Origin: Parapristionchus giblindavisi
Lineage: Eukaryota > Nematoda > Chromadorea > Rhabditida > Diplogasteridae
Assembly: GCA_943737045.1 (NCBI GenBank)
Contig: CALSFV010000359.1
Coordinates: 1-64,000 of the forward strand
Reading direction: 5' to 3'
Length of the DNA: 64,000 bases
The notes beneath the pieces are model-generated. The model was not told the origin of the DNA and ran no database searches. It saw only the letters and a program-made list of their open reading frames with translations. How positions within the stretch are numbered: the stretch's first letter is position 1; every line of letters starts with the position of its first letter. Shown here in pieces: positions 11,563 to 23,119 of this stretch. The position numbers and the translations under genes are program-made.

Positions 11563-12070
11563 ATGGTATTGCCTATAGCCATCCTTTACCCGCCCCTTGG
11601 ACACAAAAGGGAAACGGAGTGGTTTCTTGTGCGAGAGGTAGACAAGGCAAAACACATCGAAATATCGATATGCAAATCTGTTAAATGTGAAAATATTGAT
11701 TGATTCCACTCTTTAATGTTACAAGGGAACCGCAAAACTCGGGGATGATCAGGGCAAAATTCGTTGACGCAGACCCCCCCCCAGGGAGCCGCAGAATTTT
11801 TTGAAATGTCCCCATATTTATATAGAACCATTGAACACTCTTTGAACTCTCTTTGACGCTTTAACTATTTGAGTGTTTGACACTATTCCCTTGGTCTCGC
11901 GTCCAAATTTCATTTTCATAATCGATTTTCGGTACCAAGGAAGCAAATATGGGGACATTTCAAAACAGTTCTGGGACCTCCTGGGCGGTCCTTTTCGACC
12001 TGTGTCAACGAATTTTGCATTGATCGTCCCCGACTTTTGCGGTTCCCTTGTTACTCTTGTTCGAGAACGT
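11563..12070. other. No gene seen; imperfect inverted repeat
   Basis: 11716-11822 and 11940-12050 are partial inverted copies of each other (GGGAACCGCAAAACTCGGGG against CCCCGACTTTTGCGGTTCCC; ATGGGGACATTTCAAA against its complement). This looks like a roughly 340-bp fold-back MITE centred near 11880. Confidence 0.6.
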
Positions 12071-12074
12071 TTAA

Positions 12075-12507
12075 AGGCGCGCCCGAGCTAACTTGTAACT
12101 CTACGCTGTGACAATGGTCTCTCGCTCTCTCGCTTTCTTTTCTACGATAATACTTTATTCATATCAAGTGATAACACTAGATGAGGGGATGGGCATTCTT
12201 CAGTTCCTCTGTTGGTATCGACCACCATCTCGCATCGATCTTCTTGAAGTCATCACGCCAACGAACACGGGGTTGTCCTGGAGATCGGCTTTTGGCATAC
12301 GTAGCGGCCGAAACACCATAGGGCACATTGCTAGTTAACTTATTTAATCAAAAAAATTATATTTAAAGTGCATGCATACTTATTCTTGTACATCTATTAA
12401 TAATATTAATTTAATAGTTATATGGTGTCCACATAGTGCATCTTCTAGCCCATCTTTCGATAGTGATTTCTACGATAGTGGGGAGAAAACTTAGCTCGGG
12501 TGTGCCG
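12075..12507. mobile_element. MITE, family M1, split by a LINE fragment
   Basis: Left end AGGCGCGCCCGAGCTAA after TTAA (12071-12074), right end TTAGCTCGGGTGTGCC before TTAA (12508-12511). Its loop is interrupted by the RTE fragment at 12150-12466. Confidence 0.8.
12150..12466 (-). mobile_element. RTE-like LINE 3' fragment nested in an M1 MITE
   Basis: Flanked by the 11-base direct repeat TTTCTACGATA (12139-12149 and 12467-12477). On the minus strand around 12180-12330 it encodes a piece with QPRVRWRDDFKK and DARWWSIPTEEL, matching the C-terminal region of RTE reverse-transcriptase proteins (the GxPxxRWxDD motif). It is interrupted by about 90 bases of AT-rich DNA and is not functional. Confidence 0.7.
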
Positions 12508-12519
12508 TTAAGAAGAGTG

Positions 12520-13560
12520 GTAGAGTTGGCGATTTACGATTTAACACACATTTATCAAGAGTAGGACTCTGATGTGCATGGGGAAAAAGCTCTTCTTACT
12601 TCCTACAGTCCCAGAACACCGACGTTGATCTTCATCTGCGCGTCTTCGATTTCACAAATCCGAGAAGATCGACAGGCAGTTTGGAGATGACCGAAGAAGT
12701 TGGCTTCACATGAGTTGACTATGAGGAATTTTCGAAGAAGGGCGGACCTAGATTTATGGATGCTGCGAGAAATATGGGGATCAGTGAATCCAACTCACCG
12801 GACCAGAACACCGGGCAAGTCCAAAAGGATGAGAAAATAAAATAAAAACGAATAATATTCATTTATTCTAGACTATTCTACACTTTTATGCTATACTATT
12901 GGACTGGTCCGGTGTTCTAGAGTAGTGCCCTCAAACCATTTCCTCAAAGTAAAGCGCATCTACAAGCACGGATACAGATACAAGATATGTAGATACAAGA
13001 GAATCAGTGAAAAATCACGAAAGAACCGGAGGGTAGTCGGAGGAAAATCAGTTGCAGCTATGATAATATTTGTATGACACGTGATTCTCATATATCGATT
13101 TTCTGATAGGTTTTTGCATCGGTTAAAGAAATAATATGCATGAGTGTATAAATGGTGTGATCAAGAGGTGGATGGATGATTCCGTGGAGTCAGCTGGACC
13201 ACACAATTCATGCGCATTGCGTTGCGAGGCACAATCGTTCGGAATGGATAAAATTCATGGCAACCCAAACATCCATTTAAAGCTGATAAAGTTGTGCTAC
13301 TGTTGCTACGTGTTCACTTCTACGACTATGGATTATTTTCTGGATTCTACTTTGTGACCAGCGAAGATGCAGAGAACCAATCAACGATGACCGATGGATA
13401 GAAGAACGGAAACCCTTTGATCTTTGATTTTTGATCTATGAAGCACCCTAGTACACATCGTTTCGAGAGCGCTCATGGTGTAACAGAGAAAAGGGTAGAG
13501 CGAAAAAGAGAAAGAGCACGCAAAAGTGAGAGACACAGACGATGAGAGTACACCACAGTA
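12520..13560. other. No recognisable gene
   Basis: Mixed sequence with an inverted pair around CCGGACCAGAACACCGG (12796) and GGACTGGTCCGGTGTTC (12901). CTTTGATC heptamers lie at 13416-13440. No conserved coding segment is seen. Confidence 0.45.
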
Positions 13561-14056
13561 ATACCGTTTTTTTGGCATTTTGCCAAAATATCAATGCGCG
13601 CTCTCACTGTGGTGGAGAAACGCTGTGTAGTAGAGATCCGCAAACGTGCAATTGAACGACCGGTTCGGTATTATTCGATATTAAAATGAAGAAAAGTCAT
13701 TCAGCCGATTTTGATAAATAATACCGTGCAATGTCGTGCATTGTGGTATCATTTTCAAGCCATTTTCTGGCCTTATATCGGTTGTTCTTAACCGTTAATT
13801 CAATGGAAATAAATGAGAATGAGTCGACTGCGTGTCTTTGCACGAATAAATTTTTAATTATCATATTAATACCGTGCGCACGATATCTTATTCATTAATT
13901 AGTGAGAAATCATTTCTGAACGACCGCACGTTTGCGGATCTCTAGTGCGCACGCCGTGCGCCCGTTTTGAAAATGTAACACCACATAATACCGTTTTTTT
14001 GGCATTTTGCCAAAATATCAATGGGCGCTCTCACTGTGGTGGAGAAACGCTGTGTA
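13557..14056. repeat. 72-bp direct repeats flanking a palindromic MITE
   Basis: TAATACCGTTTTTTTGGCAT through GGTGGAGAAACGCTGTGTA occurs at 13557-13628 and again at 13984-14056 with about one difference. Between them, 13633-13945 is an inverted-repeat element with ends TAGAGATCCGCAAACGTGC and complement, starting and ending in TA. Confidence 0.75.
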
Positions 14057-14060
14057 CACC

Positions 14061-14256
14061 CACAGAAAAATCCCTTGTCTATAAGGGAATTATTCCCTAG
14101 TAACGTCTCTCTACGGAATTCTTCCCTTATAGATAAGGGAATTCGTCTTCCCTTACCTCCCTAATTCCTTAATAATTCCCTTATTAAATTATTATTATTA
14201 TTACCCATGATTGAAGAATTCCGTAGAGAGACGTTACTAGGGAATTTTTTCTCTGT
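14061..14256. mobile_element. Palindromic MITE
   Basis: Ends CACAGAAAAATCCC and GGGAATTTTTTCTCTGTA. The inner arms GTAACGTCTCTCTACGGAATT and complement are perfect. It lies just downstream of the kinase gene. Confidence 0.75.
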
Positions 14257-14426
14257 ATAGTACCAATGTCTTTTTTTTTACCAATGTCTGAACGCGATAT
14301 TGTACTCTATACTGTATTGTATTGGTACTGTTGTAAATCTTTCCGTGTAGTAAATCATACAAATCAATCATCGGACACACTTCATTCGATCGATAAGTGA
14401 TCAATGAGCGATCAATCAATCAATAA

Positions 14427-17400
14427 TCATTCTCTGTGTGAGCCCGCACGACGTTTCTCAATACGCTTCGCACGAGAGGATCTGCAACGAAATATACCGT
14501 ACCTCAGGAATTATCGATTGACGAGTGGTCATCACTCGACAAAATATTCGAGTTTGGTATAGAAAGATCAAAGATCAAAGATCACTAAAGACAAAAGGAA
14601 CGACCACTAACGACCTGGGCTTCTTTCCTCCCTTGTTGGTTCCCTCATTATCTGTAGTGCCAGCAGTGTCCTCACTCTCCGTTTCCTCCGACTGCAAACA
14701 CGGCTTTATAATTCATTTAAAATTTTTTTTTTAAATAAAGAATATGCAAATTGGTCAAGCCACAAACGTTGACAAATTGCCAAGTGTGATTTTTTTGTAA
14801 AGTACTTAAAGGGAGTGTGACCTCTCTCAATGGTATCTTCATTGCGCACACTATTTCTCTGCTCTCTAACAACGAGAGAGCGTATTGAAGAGACCATCAG
14901 CTCCTTTAAATACAAGTTACTCACTGGTAGAAGTTGAGTCCTTTTGACTCCTGCTATCTTGTTCACAGCCAGGGCTTCTGCCGTAGTCACGGGATCGTTC
15001 TTGTAGAGTTCCTGAGTACGGTAATGGATTACTGTAGGTGAGATAAGGATACGGTAGATTACTCACATGGAGCTTCCCAGTGATCTCTCTCATACTTGGA
15101 CGTTTGTCCGCCTCGAGGGTCCTGAATCAATCGATAAACGAAGGTTCAAGGATCAAAGATCAAAGATCAAATAACTTACCAAGTCTTCTTGGTGATGGTC
15201 TGAATGACGAGTGGAGTCTTTTCCGGCATCTTCGGCATATCACAGCGCTTGATCTTGTGGACAACTGCTTTAACCGGATCATCAGGGTATGGCTTGATTC
15301 CATCGTTGAATATCTGTAAAGATCAAAGATCAGATTGATAGATCAAAGATTAAAGATCACGTTCAAAGATCAAAGATCACGTACAAAGATCAAAGATCAG
15401 ATTGATGGATCAAAGAACAATCATACCTCGTAGAGCATCACTGCGTAGGCCCATACATCAGTTTTGACATTGTACGGGTATGGTTTAGAGAGAGATTCGG
15501 GTGCCATCCATCTGAAGAAATGTATCATAAGAGGAAAGATCAAAGATCAAAGATCAAAGATGAAAATGATCACCTGAGAGGGACCTGAGCGTTGCTATGC
15601 TTCTCCTTCTCACTCTTCTCCTGAGACTCGTCTCGCATCATAGATAGGCCTAAAATCAATCGATAAATCGTCATAATATGCAAATATATCAATGAATTGA
15701 TAATTATGCAAATCAATAATTCGTACCAAAATCGGAAATTTTGACGACTCCATTGGCAGAGATGAGACAATTTCTTGCAGCGAGATCGCGATGGACACAG
15801 TTCTTACTGTGTAGATAGGTCATGCCGAGGCTGGCCTGGAACGAAATGAACGTAAGCTCCGCCCCCACTACAGTAACCAAGTAACACTTTACCTCGAAGG
15901 AGTAGAGCACCTTCTCTTGGATACTGATATCCTTGCCTCGCTTCTGAAGATGTGATGCGAGGTCTCCGCCGGGACAGAACTCCATAACGACGAGGACTGG
16001 CTTGACATCACAAGCCACGCCGAGGAACTGACAAAGATCAAAGATCAAAGATCAAAGATCAAAAGAACTCACCTTGATAACATTATCATGCGTGTAGTAC
16101 GACATGATCTGAGCCTCGTGCACCATAGCTTTACGAGCTTCCTTCAATCAATAAAATCTTAATATCAATCAATACGCCGATACCGTATACCTTTGCCTCG
16201 TCAGATTCCTCGTCGGGAGTAGCAGTACTGGTGTGGGAAATCTTCACGGCCACAGCCATTGATTCCTCCTTTGAGCGACTAAGGGTTCCTGAACGAGCAA
16301 CGATTGATCTTTGATCTTTGGTTTCCGATCGCAAACCTTTGTAGACCGAGCAAAAGTTGCCAGAGCCAAGCGCAGTCTTCTCGTACTTAACTTGTGCATG
16401 CTTGATCATCCAGACCGGTCGAGCCACAACCGTAGACATTTTCAGTCTACGAGAGGGCGGATGAACCTGCAAAGAATACGGTAGGCGTACTGTAGATAAG
16501 AGTTTACGGTAATATGTACTGTGTACTGTAGGTATACTGTAGATATCAGCATACGGTAATATGTAATGGGTACTGTAGGTATACTGTAGATAAGAGCATA
16601 CAGTAATATGTAATGGATACTGTAAGTAATCGTACTCTGTAGTGCTCCACGAGATCCGTAATGGTCTTGAACTTCTTTATCTTGTAGATCCCCTCTTTCT
16701 TCGTTCCAATATACCATAGACCATCATCAAGTCTAAAAAGATCAAAGATCAAAGATCAACCTATACCGTAATGTCATATTGACAATCTTTCAATTATCAA
16801 AAAAGAAAAAGATAAGGTTCAAAGATCAAAGATCAAAGATCAACCTACCGTAATGTCATATTGACAATCTTGCAATGATCATCAACGACCGATATGACAA
16901 TATCCGTGGATGCTCCAGTTCCAGTGTCGGTGGCGCGAACTAGGAATTCGCCGGGTGACTTCAGAAGACTCCTGAAGAGATGATATTGAAGAATGCAAAC
17001 TTTTACAGTAATTTCGGTTAACACGGGTGAACAAGAGATCAACTATTCGAAACGATTTTGCAGTAAAATCTTAGCAAAACTGCTTGGTCAGATCTTCTAC
17101 TCCCTTTCACAGCGTTCTCATGACTTTCAAAGCAAGAACGACCGCTCAACATACAAACTCTCTCGAATACAATGGTCTCTCCTTTGTCTTGCTTTGGAAG
17201 AAAAATGGCTTGGACCAGAATACTGTGACAGTGTTCTGGTTCAAGCCATTTAGTTTCCATAGCCGGACAAGCGAAAGACGATTGCATTTGAGAGAGTTTC
17301 TATGTTGAGCGGTCGTTTTCGCTTTCAAAGTCTATAGAACATTGTGGTTAACGGTTGTTTCGACACATGGGATCGGCTTCGCGCTCCATAGAGAACGGAC

Positions 17401-17715
17401 CGCGACGCGTTTGAGAAGCGTCGGCGGTCGCGCATCACGCATCAGCATCACGGATAAAGCCGATCCCTATTGTATCGAAACATAGATTATCACGACACTG
17501 TGTAGGGAAGAATGACCGAAACAGACAGTGATAGCGGTAATCAATCATACTCACTTGCAGTCCTTCTTCGGGCGGTATCCATGATACCACTCTTGATCCT
17601 CGACAGACCTCTTCTCTCTCTTCTCCTCCTTCTTCTCATCCTTCTTCTCCTCCTTTTTCTCCTCCTTTTTCTCCTCCTTCCTCTCCTCCTTCTTTTCCTC
17701 TTTGTCCTTCGACAT
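14427..17715 (-). CDS. Cytoplasmic SH2-domain tyrosine kinase, Fer-like nematode class
   Basis: Transfers phosphate to protein tyrosines and docks on phosphotyrosine partners through its SH2 domain. Fifteen exons, all in phase: 17555-17715, 16849-16971, 16636-16732, 16337-16466, 16191-16288, 16073-16141, 15893-16027, 15727-15835, 15574-15649, 15427-15511, 15180-15313, 15067-15121, 14925-15011, 14615-14691 and 14427-14481, giving 496 residues. A Lys/Glu-rich head (1-40) is followed by SH2 (about 43-127; WYHG start, FLVR with Arg66). The kinase domain has GSGNFCSV (161-168), VAVK (Lys186), alpha-C Glu212, HRDLAARN (286-293), DFG (306-308), APE (336-338) and DVWAY. The short activation loop lacks the usual paired tyrosines. 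A Ser/Glu/Thr tail ends in basic residues. The last donor (CAG|GTCGTT) is weak; without that splice the frame would stop at 14575 inside a heptamer array. There is no signal peptide or membrane segment. In C. elegans such genes are mostly expressed in the male germ line; whether that holds here is inference. Confidence 0.88.
14810..14905. mobile_element. MITE, family M2, in a kinase intron
   Basis: AGGGAGTGTGACCTCTCTCA with inverted ends, flanked by TTAA (14806-14809, 14906-14909). It lies in the intron between the exons at 14925 and 14691. Confidence 0.8.
15315..15415. repeat. GATCAAA heptamer array in a kinase intron
   Basis: About ten ATCAAAG units in short clusters. The same heptamer recurs at 15541-15560, 16032-16062, 16740-16758 and 16820-16843, each time ending within about 30 bases of an exon boundary. 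Confidence 0.85.
17105..17335. mobile_element. Two M3 repeats in inverted order, first kinase intron
   Basis: 17105-17228 is an M3 copy in plus orientation (CACAGCGTTCTCATG to CTTGGACCAGAATACTGTG). 17225-17335 is the 8818-type variant in reverse. Together they form a large inverted repeat joined head to head at the shared CACAG/CTGTG end. Confidence 0.8.
17350..17485. mobile_element. Small inverted-repeat element in the first kinase intron
   Basis: TGTTTCGACACATGGGATCG and the inverted CGATCCCTATTGTATCGAAACA bound a GC-rich core with CGACGCGTTTGAGAAGCGTCG. Confidence 0.65.
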
Positions 17716-18425
17716 CGATAATAACGGCTGCTTTCAACTAGAACAACTAGTAAGAATGAAATGATCGAGAATGGCGTGGCTTAAATAGGGGTGTTGCAAA
17801 TCTTATTATCATGCTAATTCCATTTTATTATTTTCATTCAATCTCTTTGTTTCGATCTTATCATAATTTGATCAGTCAAGCCGTACTTTGTACTCGGTGC
17901 ACATTATCTCACGTTCTCTGTCTGCTATTGCTCATTTACTGTTCATGCCCCCAACAAGAGCGGTCAACAGCAAGTGCGACATTCACAAAACGAAATCATG
18001 AAATGAGAACTGTTGACCAGATCTTATTAAACATCGATCGATCGAATTTACCCAATTATCGATTGATTCAGATGTAGATCCATGATCCATTCTCCAAATC
18101 TTCGTGATGACGATGAACGTCCTCTCAATTGCCACCGATGGAAGGTCAGTTCTATTCTACTACATTATGAGAAGATTAGAGCAGGAACCGCTGATCTTTG
18201 CGAATTTCGTATGAAGGTGAAGGAGGAAGACGACTAGACAGTCGATAAGCTGGATAGATGCGGGCAACTCACGAGATACGATGCGCTCGTTGGAGAACCC
18301 TAATGGCGACCCAGCTACCCCCAACACAGCTGAATGAAGTTGTTATAATGTAATGTAAAAAATGATTCAGATGAACATAGAATTTGCACAGATTGTGTCG
18401 TCAGACGCAATGAGTCGACTGTCAT
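17716..18425. other. Region upstream of the kinase gene, no gene recognised
   Basis: The promoter should lie here, but I see no clear core element. GAGCGGTCAACAG and CTGTTGACC (17960, 18010) form a weak inverted pair. No coding segment is recognised. Confidence 0.4.
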
Positions 18426-18429
18426 CACC

Positions 18430-18572
18430 AGTATAGGTATCCATGAACATCGGCAAACCGTTTGCCGGCAAACGCGACGTCACAAACGTGGGCGGAGGCG
18501 TTTGCCAGAGACCCCCCCTCTACGCTTGTGACGTCATGTTTGCCGGCAAACGGTTTGCTGACGTACGGCCTC
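18430..18572. mobile_element. Hairpin MITE, family M4
   Basis: ATCCATGAACATCGGCAAACC to GTTTGCTGACGTACGGCCTCA, with GACGTCAC and GGGCGGAGGCG inside. Confidence 0.75.
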
Positions 18573-18667
18573 AGGAAGGACATCTTATCCTGCTGAACAC
18601 TCAACGTGTCTAACGGTTCGTTTCGGTGAAAGTTTCGGAGAGATTGAAGAATAACCCAGTTACATAT

Positions 18668-18792
18668 CACAGTATTCTGGTCCAAGCCATTTTTCTTCCA
18701 AAGCAAGACGAATGGAGAGACCATTGTATTCGAGAGAGTTTGTATGTTGAGCGGTCGTTCTTGCTTTGAAAGTCATGAGAACGCTGTGATAT
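18668..18792. mobile_element. Short interspersed repeat, family M3, reverse orientation
   Basis: CACAGTATTCTGGTCCAAGCC to GTCATGAGAACGCTGTG, the reverse complement of the 7616 copy. Confidence 0.8.
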
Positions 18793-18887
18793 ATATACAA
18801 TCGATAAATTAAAAGACAATTTGGTTGAAGACCGTTTGACTAGAATGACAGTGACAGAAAGACAGAACAATGATTTGTCGACCATTT

Positions 18888-19024
18888 CCGTATGCAAGAA
18901 CAACGGAAAACCGTTTTCCAGGAAAATGTGACGTCATTAGCATAGGCGGAGGATATTTGGAAAATGCCTCCGCCTACGCTAATGACGTCACATTTTCCCG
19001 GAAAACGGTTCTTGCATACGGCCA
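18888..19024. mobile_element. Hairpin MITE, family M4 (subfamily 2)
   Basis: CCGTATGCAAGAACAACGG to CGGTTCTTGCATACGGCC. The arms contain TGACGTCATTAGC and AGGCGGAGG and are nearly perfect. Confidence 0.85.
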
Positions 19025-19029
19025 CAGAT

Positions 19030-19380
19030 TGATGGCAAAGGGTTCAAACTTTTCCTCCATTTTACCACTGACAGTGAGATTTATCTTTGAAATTTCACAG
19101 ATCGTTCTTTTTACCCTCCGCTCCTGCAATTAGGTTTATGTGATTTGTTTCATACTCACTCATACATAATAGTAAGGTAGTCTAAATTAATCGATTATTG
19201 ATAATTATTACAGATTAGCTTTACAGACATAAAACATTTTTTTTAACCTGAAATTATGCGAACCTCCAACAAGGAGGGAAGATAACAGCTAGTATACTAT
19301 GAGATCAAAGACCAGTTACAAACAGGTTTGACCAATATTTGTATAAAATTAATCTCCAGATGATTTGTAAAAGGAGCAAA
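19030..19380. other. No recognisable feature
   Basis: AT-rich spacer before the tRNA-Leu gene. Its end at 19367-19380 holds the T-run (minus strand) that would terminate the tRNA. Confidence 0.4.
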
Positions 19381-19387
19381 AGATTTC

Positions 19388-19469
19388 TGATGAGAGTGGG
19401 ATTCGAACCCACGCCTCCGAAGAGACTGGTGCCTTAAACCAGCGCCTTAGACCGCTCGGCCATCTCACC
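19388..19469 (-). tRNA. tRNA-Leu (anticodon AAG)
   Basis: 82-base class II tRNA. Acceptor GGTGAGA/TCTCATC with discriminator A, D arm TGGCCGAGCGGTC, anticodon stem CTGGT/ACCAG with loop TTAAGGC (AAG), a long variable arm (TCTCTTCGGAGG) and T loop TTCGAAT. TTTT follows within 20 bases. Confidence 0.96.
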
Positions 19470-19864
19470 ACGATGGCGAGTGGCATATTTGTGTGATTTC
19501 TCGTTTGTGAAAAAAGAGAGGTAGTGAAGATAACGCTAGAGAGATAGTGTAACAATAGTGATAGAGAGTAGTGTTGTTTAGTCGAATGTATTCTGCGAAT
19601 ATTGTCTGTCTATTCTCGAATATATTGGAAATATTATTCGAGACTAAAAAATATTTTCGAATGATTTTTAGTCTCGACTAAAAATGCAAATTTAGTCGAG
19701 ACTAAATTTTATTCGATCTACACTCAGCTGAAAGATACTTAATAGTAAGCATACGATTTGCTACCTCAGTCGGATAAGATGGCGATATGCTTACATATAA
19801 GCATGGGCAAATGCTTACCGGGTTGCTTACATGAAAGAAACAACTCGGCAAAAGATTGCGATAG

Positions 19865-19934
19865 AATGGGGGACCGAACCAACGACCTACCGATAGCTAG
19901 TGAATGCGCTTACCGCTGCGCTACCTAACCATGT
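19865..19934 (-). other. tRNA-like sequence (pseudo-tRNA) in the fold-back element
   Basis: The minus strand reads TAGCGCAGCGGTAAGCGC (A-box) and 36 bases later GGTTCGGTCCCC (B-box). The anticodon arm does not pair well, so this is a tRNA-derived relic or Pol III promoter rather than a working tRNA. Confidence 0.6.
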
Positions 19935-20235
19935 AACTGCGACTAGTATAACTCAAAGTCTATTCCGGGAGGCGAACGCCCGCCTCTTTCAATTTAAGCA
20001 TACGCTATGCTTACAAGGGAAGTGTAAGAAATATCTTTTAGACCTATAGACGAGAGTATTTTTCCTCGATAGCTATACGCAATATAAAGTCGGAACCAGA
20101 AAATCAGCGGCTGGCATGCACTTTCCGATTTTATATAATTAATCAAATTTTGTACATTCGAACGCGCTGTTTTCATTCTGTTTAGCCTATGAAATGAGAC
20201 ACCCCTGATTGAGCCCTTGACAGAGCAGTGAGAAC

Positions 20236-20312
20236 ATGGCGACGTGGTGTTGTGGTAGCGTGTTCTCTTCTTGATCACTATGTGGGTGGTTCGAATACAC
20301 CTATGGGCATTT
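20236..20312 (+). other. tRNA-like sequence, left arm
   Basis: GTGGTGTTGTGGTAGCGTG (A-box-like) and GGTGGTTCGAATACACC (B-box with paired T stem). A mirror copy, reading GTGTAGTGGTAGCG, lies on the minus strand at about 20908-20978 in the other arm. Confidence 0.5.
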
Positions 20313-20907
20313 TTCTTTTGCTAATTTTTAAACGTTCCGGACTTGTAATTTTGATCAGAAAAAAAAATTAAAATCTTTTCCCAATTTTTATGTAGCTGTT
20401 GAACTTGAATTTCATCATTTAGGAAAACAAAAAATAAAGCAATATCAAACTTTCTAAACTACTCTTCCTGTCCACAGGGATAATTAATCAGTGAGATTAT
20501 TTATGAAATGCTCTAAATGTGAATGAATAGCCGATTGCAATACGGCAAAGTTATGGCCACAGGTTTATGGCAAAATTATAATATTATGCCCGTTGATAGG
20601 TTTGGATTCGCCTTTGAGACTCCACCGATGTCCCCGTGCAAAGGAAGAGTAGTTTGGAAAATTTGATCAAACATATTTGCAGAAGTTATCAAAGTGATAT
20701 TCTTCCGTAGCAACTTGGTACATATAAGCTCTCTCCCAAAATCAAATTATCACTATGATAGTAAACGTAATGTTGGACAAGATTTATTTTTTGTTTTCCT
20801 AAATGATGTTCAACAGCTACATAAAAATTGTGAAAAAGATATTAAATTTTTTTCTGAACAAAATTACAAGTCCGGAACGTTTAAAAATTAGCAAAAGAAA
20901 AATGTCC

Positions 20908-20978
20908 ATAGGTGTATTCGAACCACCCACATAGTGATCAAGAAGAGAACACGCTACCACTACACCACGTCGCCATGT
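20908..20978 (-). other. tRNA-like sequence, right arm
   Basis: Inverted partner of the 20236 copy. It keeps the better A-box (TGGTGTAGTGGTAGCG) and the same GGTTCGAATAC B-box. Confidence 0.5.
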
Positions 20979-22763
20979 TCTCACTGCTCTGTCAAGGGCT
21001 CTATCAGGGGTGTCTCATTTCATAGGCTAAACAGAATGAAAACAGCGCGTTCGAATGTACAAAATTTGATTAATTATATAAAATCGGAAAGTGCTTGCCA
21101 GCCGCTGATTTTTTGGTTCCGACCTTATATTGCGTATAGCTATCGAGGAAAAATACTCTCGTCTATAGGTCTAAAAGATATTTCTTACACTTCCCTTGTT
21201 AAATATAAGCATCTCTCTTCTAAGCATACGTTTTGCTTAACTATAAGCGATCGTGTCGCTAAGCAAATGCGTAAGCAACGCATTTGCTAAGCATCTTTCA
21301 GCTCAGTGTAACAACACTAATAGAGAGAGAATCTACACTTTCAGATTTATTGGCTTTTTCTAGTTTCACTAATCATATATGTATGTATTTGTATTTTTTA
21401 AATTCATTAACTTAATGATCGAAAGTCCATGACATTGAATGGACAAAGATCATATTTTGATAGAGTGTAGTTTTAATTATAAAAATTTAATTTAATTTAA
21501 TTTTTCATACATCAAAACAGATTTTACAATGCCAGGCTACCACTTAGAATAGAGAATAACAATGAATATGAAGACGATTATCTATTAGATTAGAGAGATG
21601 GGAGTACTTCAACTTCTTTCGAGTGCTGGAGAAGAAAATATTAGATGAGAGAGACGAGTTTCAATCTACTTTTAGGGTGACCTCAGCTGTATTGTGAGAT
21701 ATAGTCCATCATGTCAAGTATAATTTCTACGAAACATGAATCATGCAGGATTTGCCACTTTCACATTTGCCACTTGATGATTTTCAGATAGGAAACCATT
21801 GCGTCAATTTCGCTAAATGCCTGTCCAAGGAAAGCAAAAAATAACGATTTTCCTACATGTTGATTTAGAAATAGTTATTTATCCATATGAAAAAAAACTG
21901 TGATTGTGCCGAAAATGTGTGACCAAAGTTGTGATGAATCAATTAACAAATACGAATATATAGTAATTATAATAATTTATCACAGTCGATAGGAGCAAAT
22001 TATAAATATAATATGTACGAATCTGATATATAAATCTGAGAAAAATCAATCAATAAAAAGTAGGCTCTAAGTATGGAATCAACCGATATGAGAATTAAAT
22101 AGATATCTGAACAATCTAAGCTATATTATAAATATTGATTATGCATGGTAGAAAATGGAACACATATTGATATTGGAGATTCTTAACTTACAAATGTACC
22201 CTATGGCACCGATAAATCAATCAATATCTACAAAGTCCCGGCAGGACCCAGATAAGGCTCGTCGTCCCACAGATCGAAGATGTTCCGTCGCTTGTGTGGT
22301 CGACGATCGTCACGACCAAACAGCACACGACGGGTTACGGTAGACGACGACTTTTCCCAATCATTGCCCATATCTACCGCATCCAGATAGCGATCAGCAC
22401 CATCAGCGAAATCGCACACTGGACACACTTTCTTCCCGGTAGACCAACAATCTTGATGCAGCATGTGACCACAACTATAAAGAAAATCAATCAATACGTG
22501 ATTATCGATCGATAACAAAATCAATAAATCGTTGCCCTTTTTTCTGGATAGATTTTAAGATCACCGCTACGAATAAACACAAAATCAATCGATAAATAAT
22601 CTGGACTATCAATCAATACCATGAAGTACAGTGGGTAAAAATCAATACTTGTACAGGTAGCTGGCCTTCGTGATGGGACCCGCACATGATACGCATTCGG
22701 GCGCAACGATATGGGAATGACGACGAGTCGAGAGATTCTGAGATGGTTTAAGTCAGTCATACT

Positions 22764-22797
<34 letters not shown>

Positions 22798-23119
22798 TTT
22801 ATCAGATCAGGTAGTAAATGCTCAGTCATACTGTAGGATACTGAGTAAATGCTCAGTCATACTATAGGATACTGTAATTGGAAAGAAAGTGATCTATCTT
22901 AACGCCCGTGGGAATGGACCACATACAGTCATAGTCATTTTTGAACTCGACAGCAGCAAGAACTCGGACCACCGAGGTGAGATTACTCCCAAATCATAGC
23001 ATACGCGAAACTCGAAATCCACAGGTGCAAATAAGGGAAAGAGAGCAAGACATTCGCAAGAAAGCTCGTCTCTGCGCGCCAATCACCAACATGGCTTGAT
23101 GCTGTTAGAACGATAACAT

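Larger units (their letters stand above)
19722..21312. mobile_element. 1.6-kb fold-back element with tRNA-like sequences
   Basis: Termini are ACACTCAGCTGAAAGATACTT and the inverted AAGCATCTTTCAGCTCAGTGT. Long arms (about 20012-20445 and 20770-21200) are near-perfect inverted copies, and AAGCATACG...TGCTTA hairpins crowd the ends. No protein frame is preserved; the 94- and 118-residue frames are the same arm read on both strands. It carries three tRNA-like segments, described separately. Confidence 0.8.

Noticed and set aside
22894..23082. Possible extra VPS8 exon (VLAAVEFKNDYD) between the last two introns
   Set aside because: The exons at 28219-28336 and 27635-27723 already join in phase. 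The segment is deleted in copy B and its frame is not kept in copy C.
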